Assembly: GCA_026389265.1 (NCBI GenBank)
Contig: JAPLIE010000039.1
Location: 1-40,442, forward strand
Length of the DNA stretch: 40,442 nucleotides
Direction: 5' to 3'
Source: Cyanobacteriota bacterium
GTDB lineage: Bacteria; Cyanobacteriota; Cyanobacteriia; PCC-6307; Cyanobiaceae
Below are positions 1-8,682 of this stretch, in pieces; within the stretch, counting starts at the first letter, position 1, and each line of letters starts with the position of its first letter. The position numbers were made by a program, and so were the translations under genes. The notes beneath the pieces are model-generated. The model was given only the letters and a program-made list of their open reading frames with translations. It was not told the origin of the DNA and did not search any database.

Positions 1-2
1 GG

Positions 3-1184
3 CTGATCAACCTCCACCTGCTCAGCGGTCAGATCTGCCGGCCCGGTGCCGGGCCCTTCTCCCTCACCGGCCAGCCGAATGCCATGGGCGGCCGGGAGGC
101 CGGTGGGCTGGCTCAGCTCCTGCCCGGCTACCGCTCGGTGGGCGATGCCGGCCACCGGGCCGAGGTGGAGCAGGCCTGGCGGCTGCCACCGGGTGCGATC
201 GCTTCCACCCCGGGTTTGGCGGTCTGGCAGCAGATCGAGGCGATGGAGGCCGGCGCCCTCGACCTCTGGTGGGTGGCAGCCACCAATCCCCTGGTCAGCC
301 TCCCCGATCTGGCCCGGGTGCGCTCCGCCCTGGCGCGCTGTCCCCTTGTGGTGCTGAGTGAGGCCTATGCCGGCAGTGAGACGGCCGCCGCCGCCCATCT
401 GGTGTTGCCCGCGGCCCAGTGGAGTGAGAAGGAGGGCACGATGACCAACTCCGAGCGGAGGATCACCTTCTGTCCGGCCTTCCGGCCACCCCCGGGTGAG
501 TCCCGGCCTGATTGGCAGGTGTTCGCCGAACTGGGCCGCCGCCTCGGCCATGGGAACCTCTTCCCCGCCGAAGCCACTGCGGCCGATGTTCACGCCGAAT
601 TCGTGGCCCTCACCGCCGGTCGTGTCTGCGACCTCTCCGGCCTCAGCCATCAGCTCCTGGCCGAAGCCGGCCCGCAGCAGTGGCCATTTCCTCCTGGCAC
701 CCCGGCCGGCGGGGAAGCTCGGCGCCTCTACGGCGACCGCCACTTCCCCACCCCCAGCGGCCGGGCCCGTTTCCAGTGCGATGCCCCCTTAGGCCTGGCC
801 GAGCCACCCTGTGAGCGCTTTCCGCTGGTGCTCACGGTCGGCCGATACCTCGGCCATTGGCACACCATGACCCGCACCGCTCAGGTGGCCCGCCTCTCGG
901 CCCAGCATCCGGAGCCCCTTCTGGAGATCCATCCCAACGACGCGGTGGCCCACGGATTGGCCGATGGCGCGATGGCCCGGGTCCACTCCCGCCGCGGCAG
1001 TGTGTCCGCGCGGGTTCAGGTCACGCCACGCATCCGGCCCGGCACCCTCTTCCTGCCGATGCACTGGGGCGCCAGTCAGGTCCAGGCCTGCGAAGCCAAC
1101 CTGCTCACCCACGAGCAGGCCTGTCCCCATTCCCTCCAGCCTGAACTCAAGGCTGCCGCCGTGTGGGTGGAGAGCCTGGTCTGA
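3..1184 (+). CDS. narB: Ferredoxin-nitrate reductase NarB, C-terminal part (5' end outside window)
   Basis: Reduces nitrate to nitrite in the cytoplasm with electrons from ferredoxin, using a molybdopterin guanine dinucleotide cofactor and a 4Fe-4S cluster. The frame is open to the left edge, so the cluster-binding N-terminus is missing; about 393 residues remain of a family usually a little over 700. Visible are the late catalytic-domain segment ([19 protein letters not shown] at the left edge), [19 protein letters not shown], and the C-terminal dinucleotide-binding domain with the [15 protein letters not shown] motif and a late MHWGASQ. It converges on nrtD with a 40-nt gap, whereas in model freshwater strains narB is the last gene of the nirA-nrtABCD operon. 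NarB rather than NapA/NasA is inferred from the cyanobacterial nrt neighbourhood. Confidence 0.93.
   Translation: MINLHLLSGQICRPGAGPFSLTGQPNAMGGREAGGLAQLLPGYRSVGDAGHRAEVEQAWRLPPGAIASTPGLAVWQQIEAMEAGALDLWWVAATNPLVSLPDLARVRSALARCPLVVLSEAYAGSETAAAAHLVLPAAQWSEKEGTMTNSERRITFCPAFRPPPGESRPDWQVFAELGRRLGHGNLFPAEATAADVHAEFVALTAGRVCDLSGLSHQLLAEAGPQQWPFPPGTPAGGEARRLYGDRHFPTPSGRARFQCDAPLGLAEPPCERFPLVLTVGRYLGHWHTMTRTAQVARLSAQHPEPLLEIHPNDAVAHGLADGAMARVHSRRGSVSARVQVTPRIRPGTLFLPMHWGASQVQACEANLLTHEQACPHSLQPELKAAAVWVESLV
195..202. repeat. HIP1 octamer, one of at least ten
   Basis: GCGATCGC, the highly iterated palindrome of cyanobacteria. Other copies I located are at 1568, 3670, 12811, 19147, 20480, 21670, 25961, 27343 and 34848 (start positions). 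Most lie inside coding regions. Roughly one copy per 4 kb or more, well above chance for an octamer. Confidence 0.85.
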
Positions 1185-1224
1185 TCAAGCTTGGGGTCCC
1201 TTCGGAAGTCGTGGCCATGTGGCG

Positions 1225-2052
1225 TCAGGCTTCCTGGTGGGCGTGGCGCCGGTAGAGGAAATCGAGGGCGTGGTTGCGCAGGCGGCCGTAGCGGGGATCG
1301 GACTGGATCTGCTCGTAGCTTCGGGGGCGATCGAAGGGAACGCTGAGGATTTCGCCGATCGTGGCGGCCGGTCCGTTGGTCATCATCACGATGCGGTCGG
1401 CGAGGAACAGGGCTTCATCGATGTCGTGCGTGATCATCAACACCGTGGGTTTCTGTTCCCTCCAGATCGCCAGCAGTTCCTCCTGCAGCTCCTCCTTGGT
1501 GATCGCATCGAGGGCGCCGAACGGTTCATCGAGCACCAGCACCGCCGGATTGACCGCCAGCGCCCGGGCGATCGCCACCCGTTGCTTCATGCCGCCAGAG
1601 ATCTGGCCGGGTCGCTGATCGGCGGCGTCGCTCAGGTGCACCATCTCCAAGTGATGGTCCACCACCCGGCGGCGTGACGCCGGATCTAGCTCGGGCCGTG
1701 CTGCCTTGACAGCGAGTTCCACGTTCTGGCGCACGCTCTTCCAGGGCAGCAGGGAATAGTTCTGGAACACCACCATCCGGTCCGGTCCCGGGCGTTCAAT
1801 CGGCTGACCAGCCAGAAGCACCTCGCCAGCACTGGGCCGCAGAAAGCCCGAAACCATGTTGAGCAGGGTGCTCTTCCCGCAGCCGGAGTGGCCGATCACA
1901 CAAAGGAATTCCCCCTGGTTCACCTGCAGATTGATGTCCCGCAGGGCCTCATAGCGGCCCCGCCGGCCCTCGAAGACCTGGCCGACCTGCTTGAACTCCA
2001 GGAAGCGGGAGTTTTCAGGAGGCCGGGGGGAATCCAGAAGTGGGCTGGTCAT
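1225..2052 (-). CDS. nrtD: Nitrate ABC transporter ATP-binding protein NrtD
   Basis: 275-residue ATPase, one of two different ATPases that power nitrate/nitrite import through NrtB. It shows the Walker A motif [11 protein letters not shown], the Q-loop segment [11 protein letters not shown], the ABC signature [15 protein letters not shown], Walker [13 protein letters not shown] and the switch histidine in MITHDIDEA. Unlike NrtC it ends just after the ATPase domain. Its ATG overlaps the nrtC stop codon by 4 nt (ATGA), so translation is probably coupled. It is the last gene of nrtABCD and converges on narB. Confidence 0.95.
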   Translation of the reverse strand: MTSPLLDSPRPPENSRFLEFKQVGQVFEGRRGRYEALRDINLQVNQGEFLCVIGHSGCGKSTLLNMVSGFLRPSAGEVLLAGQPIERPGPDRMVVFQNYSLLPWKSVRQNVELAVKAARPELDPASRRRVVDHHLEMVHLSDAADQRPGQISGGMKQRVAIARALAVNPAVLVLDEPFGALDAITKEELQEELLAIWREQKPTVLMITHDIDEALFLADRIVMMTNGPAATIGEILSVPFDRPRSYEQIQSDPRYGRLRNHALDFLYRRHAHQEA

Positions 2053-4118
2053 TGCAAGGTGGGCATGGGGACGACGGATGGCGGCAAGGTCACGCTGGCC
2101 AGGGACGGTTGGGTTGCATCCGGCAGGGAGCGGAGGTAGTCGAGGGGGTTGTCCTGGTCAAAGGCGATGCCATCGGCAAGGAGAAAGGGATGGCGATCCG
2201 GCCGCAGGGCGGCATAGCCAGCCCGGGCCAGGGCGCGGTCGCACAGGTCCGGGCGGTAGACCTGCCCCAGCAGTTCCAGCCGGTTCGTGGGGAAAGGGCA
2301 GCGCCCCCAGCGACTGAACTGGGTGAGGATCCAGGCCCCCTCCGCGGGATTGGGCACATGGGCCCGATCGGAGTGGTATCGGTTGAAGTGGAGCAGGGTG
2401 CGGGGCTGCTCGCCGGTACCAGCGTCGAACTGGTTGCGCAGGGCGATGGCGGCCCGGCGTCCCAGCCACTGGGGCTGGCTGAGCAGGGCGGCGAGCTCAT
2501 CGCGTCGACCACCGTCGTCGCAGCGGGCGCCTGCCTGCATCAAACCGGCCCCCAGGGCCTCAAGGGCGTCTGGGTTGGCCTCCGCCCAGGCTTCCGAGCA
2601 GGTGAGCACTTTCTCAGGGTGCCCGCTCCAGATGTCGAGGTCGGTGGCGAGCACATAGCCCTGCCGATCCTCCACCGCCTCAGCCACGCGGTAGCGGCCT
2701 GCCACGAAGCCCTGCACCCGTTCGGTGCGCAGGGCGCCGTGCATCACCATCGGTGAGAGGGCCTCGAAGCGCACCTGTCGCTCAGGGTCGATGCCAGCTC
2801 CGATCAGCCAGTGACGGATGAGCAATTCGGCGATGCCAAAGCGTTGGGGCACGGCCAGGCGCAGAGGTTGTTCGCTCCGCTCCAGCCAGCGGGCCAGGCT
2901 GAGGCGGTCCCTCACCCCTGCCTCGAGCAGGGGGCGGCCCAGGCAGAGGGCATTGCCGTTGCGGCTCACCGTCATCGGCGTGATCGCCGCCCAGGGCTGA
3001 CAGCCTCCGAGACCGAGGTTGAGGGCTAGGGGGGTGGTGGCCGGTGTGATCGCAGCCTGCAGATCACCGGCCACCAGAGCCGCATCGAGCCGCTCCCAAG
3101 AGGCGAACGAGACCGGCACCAACTGCAGGGAGTTCCGATCGAAGAGATCCTGTCCTAAGGCCAGGGCCAAGGGGGCGATGTCCAGGCCCGGCAGGTAGCC
3201 CAGCCGCACCAGGCGCGCTGCCGGCCCCACCCCCGACACCGGCCGGCCAGCCCGGGCAGCCGCGGCCACACCAGCGGACTCCGCCTCCGACGTGGACCCC
3301 GCCGCGGCGATGGTGGCGCGGTCCGTGCGGCGCTGGCGGAGGCGGCGCTGCTGCTGCAGAAAACCGATCAGTTCAGCCCGCAGGCCGTAGTAGGCGGGAT
3401 GCTCCATCACTTCCAGGCGCTGCCGCGGCCTGGGGAAGGGCACCCGCAGGATCTGGCCGATACCGGCCTCCGGTCCGTTGGTCATCATCACCACGCGATC
3501 GGCCAGGAGTAGGGCCTCATCCACGTCGTGGGTCACCATCACCGTGGTGACACCGGCCTCTTGGCAGATCTGCATCAGCTGCTGTTGCAGATTGCCGCGG
3601 GTGAGCGCATCGAGGGCGCCAAAGGGTTCATCGAGCAGCAGCAATCGCGGCTGGATCGACAGGGCCCGGGCGATCGCCACCCGCTGCTTCATGCCGCCGG
3701 AGAGTTCGGCCGGGAGCTTGTCGGCCGCCTGGGTCAGTCCCACCATCGCCAGGCTGCCGTCCACCTTGGCTTTGCGTTCGCTGGCGCTGGCACCGCCCAT
3801 CACCCGGTTCACCGCCAGGGCCACGTTCTGGCGGGCCGTTTGCCAGGGCAGCAGGGAGTAGTTCTGAAACACCACCATCCGGTCCGGTCCCGGTTCGGTC
3901 ACTTGGCGGCCCTCCATCAAAATGCCGCCGCTGCTCGCTTGGGCGAGGCCGGCCATCAAGTTGAGCAGGGTGCTCTTGCCGCAGCCCGAGTGGCCGATCA
4001 ACGCGATGAATTCACCCTGGTCGACCTCCAGGTCGATGTCCTTCAGGGCCACATAGCGGCCACCATTATCGAGCGGAAACTCCTGGCTGACATCATCAAC
4101 CGTGAGGAATGCGGCCAT
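2049..4118 (-). CDS. nrtC: Nitrate ABC transporter ATPase with NrtA-like regulatory domain, NrtC
   Basis: 689-residue fusion protein. Residues of roughly 1-255 form an ABC ATPase ([38 protein letters not shown]). After a low-complexity linker, residues of about 280-665 form a domain related to the nitrate-binding protein NrtA (VRLGYLPGLDIAPLALA, CSEAWAEANPDALEAL, AEGAWILTQFSRWG). In Synechococcus PCC 7942 this C-terminal domain is needed for ammonium-promoted inhibition of nitrate uptake, so the same regulatory role is likely here. Length and domain order match the family. It begins one base after the end of nrtB and overlaps nrtD by 4 nt. Confidence 0.95.
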   Translation of the reverse strand: MAAFLTVDDVSQEFPLDNGGRYVALKDIDLEVDQGEFIALIGHSGCGKSTLLNLMAGLAQASSGGILMEGRQVTEPGPDRMVVFQNYSLLPWQTARQNVALAVNRVMGGASASERKAKVDGSLAMVGLTQAADKLPAELSGGMKQRVAIARALSIQPRLLLLDEPFGALDALTRGNLQQQLMQICQEAGVTTVMVTHDVDEALLLADRVVMMTNGPEAGIGQILRVPFPRPRQRLEVMEHPAYYGLRAELIGFLQQQRRLRQRRTDRATIAAAGSTSEAESAGVAAAARAGRPVSGVGPAARLVRLGYLPGLDIAPLALALGQDLFDRNSLQLVPVSFASWERLDAALVAGDLQAAITPATTPLALNLGLGGCQPWAAITPMTVSRNGNALCLGRPLLEAGVRDRLSLARWLERSEQPLRLAVPQRFGIAELLIRHWLIGAGIDPERQVRFEALSPMVMHGALRTERVQGFVAGRYRVAEAVEDRQGYVLATDLDIWSGHPEKVLTCSEAWAEANPDALEALGAGLMQAGARCDDGGRRDELAALLSQPQWLGRRAAIALRNQFDAGTGEQPRTLLHFNRYHSDRAHVPNPAEGAWILTQFSRWGRCPFPTNRLELLGQVYRPDLCDRALARAGYAALRPDRHPFLLADGIAFDQDNPLDYLRSLPDATQPSLASVTLPPSVVPMPTLQ

Positions 4119-4119
4119 C

Positions 4120-4962
4120 TCAGCGGGCTCCAGTGGCGATGAGGCTGCCGACCCAGGCCACGAGCCGATCGAGGGCCAGACCCACCAGGCCGATCACCAC
4201 GATGGCCAGGATGATCTGGCTGGTGCTGGTGTCGCCGCCGGCATTGTAGGCATCCCAGATGAAGAAGCCGATGCCGCCATCGGCCTTGAGCATTTCCGCC
4301 GCCACGATCGCCAGCCAGGCCAGGCCGATGGCGATGCGAAGCCCGGTGAACACATAGGGAGCTGTGGCCGGCATCAGGATGTCGATGAGATAAGTGCGCT
4401 TGCTCAGGCGCAGCACCCGGGCGACGTTGGTGTAATCCTGCGGGATTTCGTTGATGCCAACGGCCGTGTTGATGATGATCGGCCAGATGGCGGTGATGAA
4501 GATCACGAAGATGGCGGCGCTGTCGGCCTGCTGGAACACCAGGAGCGAGATCGGCAGCCATGCCAGCGGTGGCACGGTGCGCAACACCTGAATCAATGGA
4601 TCGAAGCCACGCCGCAGGAAGCGGTTGGTGCCGATGGCCAGACCCGCTCCGATGCCCACGATTGCTGCGAGGCTGTAGCCCAAGGCGACGCGTTGTAGGG
4701 AAATCAGGAGCTGCAGTCCCAGGCCTTTGGCGGTGCCGCCGGCATCAAAGAAGGGATCCTTGATGTAGGGGTCCCAGGTTTGGACGATTACTTCAACCGG
4801 ACCGGGGAAGCCGTTCCGGTTGATCTGCGTAAGAAGCTGCCAGAGCAGCAGCGTGAGGCCGATGCACACCACCGGCGCCTTGATCTGGTTCGCCAGAGGG
4901 GAGCTCAGCCAGCTCTTTACCGGGCGGCGTGGACTCAGGGTGGAAGGGGGACTTGTGGTCAT
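4120..4962 (-). CDS. nrtB: Nitrate ABC transporter permease NrtB
   Basis: 280-residue inner-membrane permease of the nitrate/nitrite ABC transporter, of the same class as taurine/bicarbonate (SsuC/TauC/CmpB) permeases. It has several hydrophobic helices (VVCIGLTLLLWQLL, LAAIVGIGAGLAIG, IFVIFITAIWPIIINTAVG, IILAIVVIGLVGLALD) and a cytoplasmic EAA-type loop near INEIPQDYTNVARVL. I place the start at the ATG giving MTTSPPSTL; the frame is open to 4989 upstream, but that extension (MLHRRRPRS) is poorly supported. A 215-nt gap with a GC-rich hairpin separates it from nrtA; the gap to nrtC is a single base. Confidence 0.93.
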   Translation of the reverse strand: MTTSPPSTLSPRRPVKSWLSSPLANQIKAPVVCIGLTLLLWQLLTQINRNGFPGPVEVIVQTWDPYIKDPFFDAGGTAKGLGLQLLISLQRVALGYSLAAIVGIGAGLAIGTNRFLRRGFDPLIQVLRTVPPLAWLPISLLVFQQADSAAIFVIFITAIWPIIINTAVGINEIPQDYTNVARVLRLSKRTYLIDILMPATAPYVFTGLRIAIGLAWLAIVAAEMLKADGGIGFFIWDAYNAGGDTSTSQIILAIVVIGLVGLALDRLVAWVGSLIATGAR

Positions 4963-5132
4963 GGATCGGGGGCGCCGACGGTGGAGCAAAGTCGAGCAAT
5001 GGGGAAAGAATGCGCCAACTCTGCGTGGTTCAGAAGGCTGAGCTGGCGCTGGGGTGTTGGGCGTCGGAGCAGGGTGGCGCCTCTGAGACGGTGGGCTCAG
5101 CCGCAGCCCCGCAGTGATCGCACCGGCCGCGA

Positions 5133-5151
5133 GCCGCAGCAGGTCTGCGGC
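5133..5151 (-). other. GC-rich hairpin between nrtA and nrtB
   Basis: A perfect 7-bp inverted repeat, GCCGCAG / CTGCGGC with a 5-nt loop, lies 27 nt after the nrtA stop codon inside the 215-nt nrtA-nrtB gap. No T-run follows it on the minus strand, so it is not a standard intrinsic terminator. A structure here could stabilise the nrtA message or partly block read-through, giving more binding protein than permease. That role is inference. Confidence 0.4.
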
Positions 5152-5177
5152 AGCCGCTGCGGCCTGGGTTCAGCGCA

Positions 5178-6473
5178 TCATTTCAGAGCCTTGATTTTGA
5201 GGCCGTTGAGATAGGCCTGGGGATTGTTGGAGTCAAACTTGGTGCCATCGAAGAACACCTCCAATCCACGGGTATCCCCGGCGGGGCCAGCGCCGTAGCC
5301 ATTGGCTTTGGCAGCGGCTCGCCAGAGGTCGCTGCGATTGACTTGATTCACCAGAGACTTGATGTTGGTTCCCTTCGGCAGATAGCCCCAGCGGATGTCT
5401 TCGGTCACAAACCAGGTGTCATGACTCTTGTAGGGGAAGGAGGCATTGTCAGCCCAGAATTTCATCTTCAGGGCGGGAAGATTCGCAACCTTGCCCGTGC
5501 CAAAATCGATCGTGCCTTGAAGCCGGGGCAGGAGATCATCCACACTCGCCTTCACATACTTGTCTTCAGAGAGGATCTTGGCCAGTTCATTGGTGTTGGC
5601 GGGGTTGTCGGCCCACTTCTGGGCCTGTTGCACGGCCATCAGCAGGCGCAGGGTGGCGTTGGGGTTCTTCTTCACCCAGTCGGCGCGCATGGCGAAGGCC
5701 TTCTCTGGGTGATTCTTCCAGAGCTGACCGGTGACAAGGGCGGTATAACCAAGCTTCTTGTTGACTAAGCGCTCGTTCCAGGGCTCGCCAACACAGAAGA
5801 TATCCATGGTGCCCGACTGCATGTTGGCCACCATCTGCGGCGGCGGGATCACCACCAAGTCAGCCTTTTTGTTGGGGTCGACGCCATTGGCCGACAGCCA
5901 GTAGCGCATCCACAGGTCGTGGGTGCCGCCGGGGAAGGTCACAGCGGCCTTGAACTTGTCTCCGGTTGCATTCTTGCGGTCGACCGCCTTGGCCAGGCCA
6001 GGCGCGGTGACACTGAACTTGTCCTTTAGAAATTCGTTGGAGGCTGAAATCGCCTGACCATTGAGGTTCAATCGCGCCAGGATGAACATCGGCACGGGCT
6101 GCCTGCTCTTGCTGATCGCCCCGGTGGTCAGCAGATAGGGCATCGGTGACAGGATGTGGGCACCATCGATACCGCCGCGGGCACCGCCCAGCTCCAGGTT
6201 GTCGCGGGTCACCGCCCAGGAGGTCTGCTTCTTGAGATCCACTCCGGTCATGCCCTGCTTGACGAAGAAGCCCTTCTCCTTGGCGATGATCAGTGGGGCC
6301 GCATCGGTGAGGGCGATGAAGCCCAGCTCCACGCTGGTGGTTTCGGGCTTGCCGGGGGCCGCTTGGGCGGGGCCGGCGCCCAGCAAGGTTGCGAGACTGC
6401 CGAACTGAACCACCGCACCGGTGGCTGCGGCCAGGCCGGTGCGCAGGGCTTGGCGGCGAGTGAAAAGGGTCAT
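5178..6473 (-). CDS. nrtA: Nitrate/nitrite-binding protein NrtA, apparently not a lipoprotein
   Basis: 431-residue periplasmic substrate-binding protein for nitrate and nitrite. Conserved segments include LGFIALTDAAPLIIAKEKG, TRDNLELGGARGGIDGAH, ILARLNLNGQAIS, TFPGGTHDLWMRYWL and CVGEPWNERLVNKKLGY, which carry nitrate-contacting residues of the Synechocystis protein. The start is the ATG giving MTLFTRRQALRTGL; the upstream open frame to 6707 has no recognisable protein character. The N-terminus has a twin-arginine motif, a hydrophobic stretch and a likely cleavage after GPAQAA. The Synechocystis homologue has a lipobox cysteine here; this one has none, so it may be free in the periplasm or held by an uncleaved signal. 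Confidence 0.94.
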   Translation of the reverse strand: MTLFTRRQALRTGLAAATGAVVQFGSLATLLGAGPAQAAPGKPETTSVELGFIALTDAAPLIIAKEKGFFVKQGMTGVDLKKQTSWAVTRDNLELGGARGGIDGAHILSPMPYLLTTGAISKSRQPVPMFILARLNLNGQAISASNEFLKDKFSVTAPGLAKAVDRKNATGDKFKAAVTFPGGTHDLWMRYWLSANGVDPNKKADLVVIPPPQMVANMQSGTMDIFCVGEPWNERLVNKKLGYTALVTGQLWKNHPEKAFAMRADWVKKNPNATLRLLMAVQQAQKWADNPANTNELAKILSEDKYVKASVDDLLPRLQGTIDFGTGKVANLPALKMKFWADNASFPYKSHDTWFVTEDIRWGYLPKGTNIKSLVNQVNRSDLWRAAAKANGYGAGPAGDTRGLEVFFDGTKFDSNNPQAYLNGLKIKALK

Positions 6474-7033
6474 GGGGGGATCGGTTAGCGGAAAGGGCGA
6501 CCATCGGCCGCCGGGACAGGTACGGAGAGGTGAACAGAGTTGCTGCCGGTCGGCAACACCGGCTTGAGGGTGCGGCCGGCTCCGTCGACGCAGAGCCGTC
6601 TCCAAGCCGGAGATATCAGAGCCAGGAACCCAGCGTGGGAATTCATGGCAGTGACGACATATCTGCAGGCGCTGGCCATGGGTTTCAGATTGGAGACGAA
6701 TTCCCAATCCCAGTGGAAGGGGAATTGGACCTGATGGTGGTCTTTAGGATCGTCTGAAACCCGACGACTCTTGAACTAAACCACCCGGGTTATCACATCA
6801 CCTTCCTTCAGCGTCTTGGGGAGAAGACACTGTTGATAGGCCAGTAAAAACCGTTGTGGGTAGTGCTAGTGAGCAGCTGGTGGATGGAGAGCGACCGGCC
6901 AGCGAGATTAGGGCTTCACAATAAAGAGCCCAAAAAAGATATTTTAATCGGCGCCAATGCTTGCCGACTTAATAAATTAACCATGGCCCCCCACGCCGCG
7001 TCGGTGGCTGTCGTTACAGAAACGCCCCCATCG
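6474..7033. promoter_or_regulatory. nrtA upstream region, about 560 nt, long leader and likely promoter
   Basis: No supportable gene lies here. The part nearest nrtA is GC-rich, while 6900-6985 is distinctly AT-rich. It contains an imperfect NtcA-type site with a downstream TAN3T box (listed separately) and a weak 5-bp stem GGGCT/AGCCC at 6911-6931. If the NtcA-type site drives nrtA, the leader would be about 500 nt long, leaving room for an RNA regulator or a small RNA. Confidence 0.5.
7004..7017 (-). promoter_or_regulatory. Candidate NtcA binding site upstream of nrtA
   Basis: Read on the minus strand the site is GTA-N8-CAC (GTAACGACAGCCAC), five of the six defined bases of the NtcA consensus GTA-N8-TAC. 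After 24 nt follows TAATTT (6979-6974), which fits the TAN3T -10 box of NtcA-activated promoters, where the usual spacing is about 22 nt. The arrangement points toward nrtA. The imperfect half-site, the slightly long spacing and the distance to nrtA make this a candidate only. Confidence 0.45.
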
Positions 7034-7501
7034 TCAGCTTTTCAGGTCAAATTCCTCCAGGGCCCTGGGCATGTTGCGGTGCTCGTGGCCGGGATGGCAG
7101 AGCTTGACGAGAGCGAAACGTTCCAGTTCATCGAGTTGGCTCCAGCGCTCAGCGTGGAGGGTGACACCCAGCTGCTGGCATGACTCCAGCAGGACGTCGG
7201 GGATGGCACCGCATTGGAGCCAGGCCGCGGTGCAGAGGGGATCGATCGCTCGGGCCGGCCCCTGGGGCAGGTCGGCGCTGCGGGCCAACAGCCACCGGCG
7301 CAGCCCCTCCAGCTCGTCAGGGCTGTCGGGCCAGGCCAACAGGTCGCGCCGTTCCGCTTCGCTCAGGCCATGCCAATGCGCCAGCTTGAGTTTCACCCCC
7401 GCCAGATCGAGCTTGCGACGCACCGCCATCGGGATGCAGCGCAGATCGCCGCTGAAGTCGGCCTCGAACGCAAAGAGGCGCCGGTGTTGGTCGCCACTCA
7501 T
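7034..7501 (-). CDS. Nitrate reductase-associated protein (Nitr_red_assoc family)
   Basis: 155-residue protein resembling the small family named for its position beside nitrate reductase genes (Pfam Nitr_red_assoc); its biochemical role is unknown. Typical features are the start FAFEADFSGDLRCIPMAVRRKLDLAGVKL, the WHGLSEAERRDLL segment and the C-terminal LVKLCHPGHEHRNMPRALEEFDL. It has four cysteines and several histidines, so a metal or cofactor role is possible, but this is speculation. Its ATG overlaps the stop of the TrpD-like gene by 4 nt, so the two are translated as a pair. There is no signal peptide; it should be cytoplasmic. Confidence 0.82.
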   Translation of the reverse strand: MSGDQHRRLFAFEADFSGDLRCIPMAVRRKLDLAGVKLKLAHWHGLSEAERRDLLAWPDSPDELEGLRRWLLARSADLPQGPARAIDPLCTAAWLQCGAIPDVLLESCQQLGVTLHAERWSQLDELERFALVKLCHPGHEHRNMPRALEEFDLKS

Positions 7502-8682
7502 GGCGCCAGCTCCTGACGCAGCCGTTCGCCGCAGCGGGCCTGCAGCAGGGCCCGGGCCTGATCCAGGGCCGCCGGCAGACTGCTGAAACGCCGCGCCAGC
7601 CAGAGGTAAGCCCCCAGATTCCAGAGCAGGGCCTCCGCTAGGGGGCCTTCACCGCGCAGCGCTGCCAGACCCTCGCTGCGCCAGGTCTCCAGGTTTGTCC
7701 AGGCCTGCTCAGGGGCGTTGATGCCATGGTCGCGAGGGTGCAACAGGATCCGCTCCACGCTGCCATCACGAACCCGGGCCGTGATCCCCGCCCGCGTGGT
7801 GGGCAGATCGGTGGAGCCCTCCAGTCCCTTCACAGTGAGCAGATTGGTTTCACCGGCTGCTGTCAGGGCCTCCCAGGCGCGGGTTTCCGTGGGGGGATGC
7901 ACGAAGCCGCTCACGAGCAGATGCTCGCCGCGATGCGGAGTCCAGAGCAGTTCCAGGCTGGCTACCGGGGGCCGTTTGCCGATCGCGTCTCGAATCGCGA
8001 CCAGCCGCTCAGCGCCCGGGAAGTGATCGGGTTGGTGGGTGAGGGCCAGGCCATGCCGATCGAGGCGTGCCTGCACGGTGGCCAGGGGCAGGCCACACCA
8101 GTCGATGCCCAGGCTGCGGAACAGCTCCGCCAGGGTCACCCCGTATTTCACAGGCATCGGAGCACCACCGTGAAGTACCACCGGCAGCCCGGCGGCGGCC
8201 AGGCTGAGGGCAAGCAATGGGAGCAGGGGGGCGGTGCGGCTGCGGCCGTCGTAGGGCACACCGAAGCAGAGGGGCGCTGGCCCGCTGCTGGTGAGACTGG
8301 GCCCATGGTTTCTGTAGCTCTCCAGCATGCCGGTGAGCTCCACGGGGGCCGGACGGCGGATGCGGTGGGCGATCAAAAAGGCCCCGATCTGGGCATCGTC
8401 GACCTGACCTGTGAGCATCAGGTCGATGGCCCTGCGGGCTTCTTCGCGGCTGAGGCCGGTGCTCGTGTGTTCACCACTGCCCACCTTGGCGATCAGCTCG
8501 CGGAATAGGGCCCGCTCCGGACCTAGGGCCCGAAGTTGGGCGGCCCGCCGCTCATCGCCGGCCGCTGGCGGAGCCATCTCTGGATCCGGTTCTGGATTTG
8601 GTAGCGATTGCAACAGGTCGCAGCGGGGTCGACGTGATGCCATTGTCACTGAGAGCATGACGGCCAGTCCAAGACGACCCAT
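7498..8682 (-). CDS. Anthranilate phosphoribosyltransferase-like (TrpD2-type) protein
   Basis: Up to 394 residues. Residues of about 55-135 form a helical glycosyltransferase-family-3 N-terminal domain (FRELIAKVGSGEHTSTGLSREEARRAIDLMLTG...FLIAHRIRRP). The main domain follows, but key motifs differ from true TrpD: GVPYDGRSRT replaces the phosphoribosyl-binding GTGGD, and HGGAPMPVKYG replaces KHGNR. Anthranilate phosphoribosyltransferase activity is therefore doubtful. It lies in the nitrate locus, head to head with nirA and 4 nt overlapped with the nitrate-reductase-associated gene, which suggests a role linked to nitrate reduction. The start is uncertain: ATG codons at 8682, 8658, 8643 and 8577 are all possible, and none has a well-spaced ribosome site. 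Confidence 0.75.
   Translation of the reverse strand: MGRLGLAVMLSVTMASRRPRCDLLQSLPNPEPDPEMAPPAAGDERRAAQLRALGPERALFRELIAKVGSGEHTSTGLSREEARRAIDLMLTGQVDDAQIGAFLIAHRIRRPAPVELTGMLESYRNHGPSLTSSGPAPLCFGVPYDGRSRTAPLLPLLALSLAAAGLPVVLHGGAPMPVKYGVTLAELFRSLGIDWCGLPLATVQARLDRHGLALTHQPDHFPGAERLVAIRDAIGKRPPVASLELLWTPHRGEHLLVSGFVHPPTETRAWEALTAAGETNLLTVKGLEGSTDLPTTRAGITARVRDGSVERILLHPRDHGINAPEQAWTNLETWRSEGLAALRGEGPLAEALLWNLGAYLWLARRFSSLPAALDQARALLQARCGERLRQELAP

Noticed and set aside
6911-6931. GGGCT...AGCCC hairpin next to a run of six A
   Set aside because: On the minus strand the T-run precedes the stem, and on the plus strand A, not T, follows. It is not an intrinsic terminator for either direction, and the stem is only 5 bp.
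6480-7000. Possible small genes upstream of nrtA on either strand
   Set aside because: Several short open frames exist, but none has a ribosome site together with protein-like composition.
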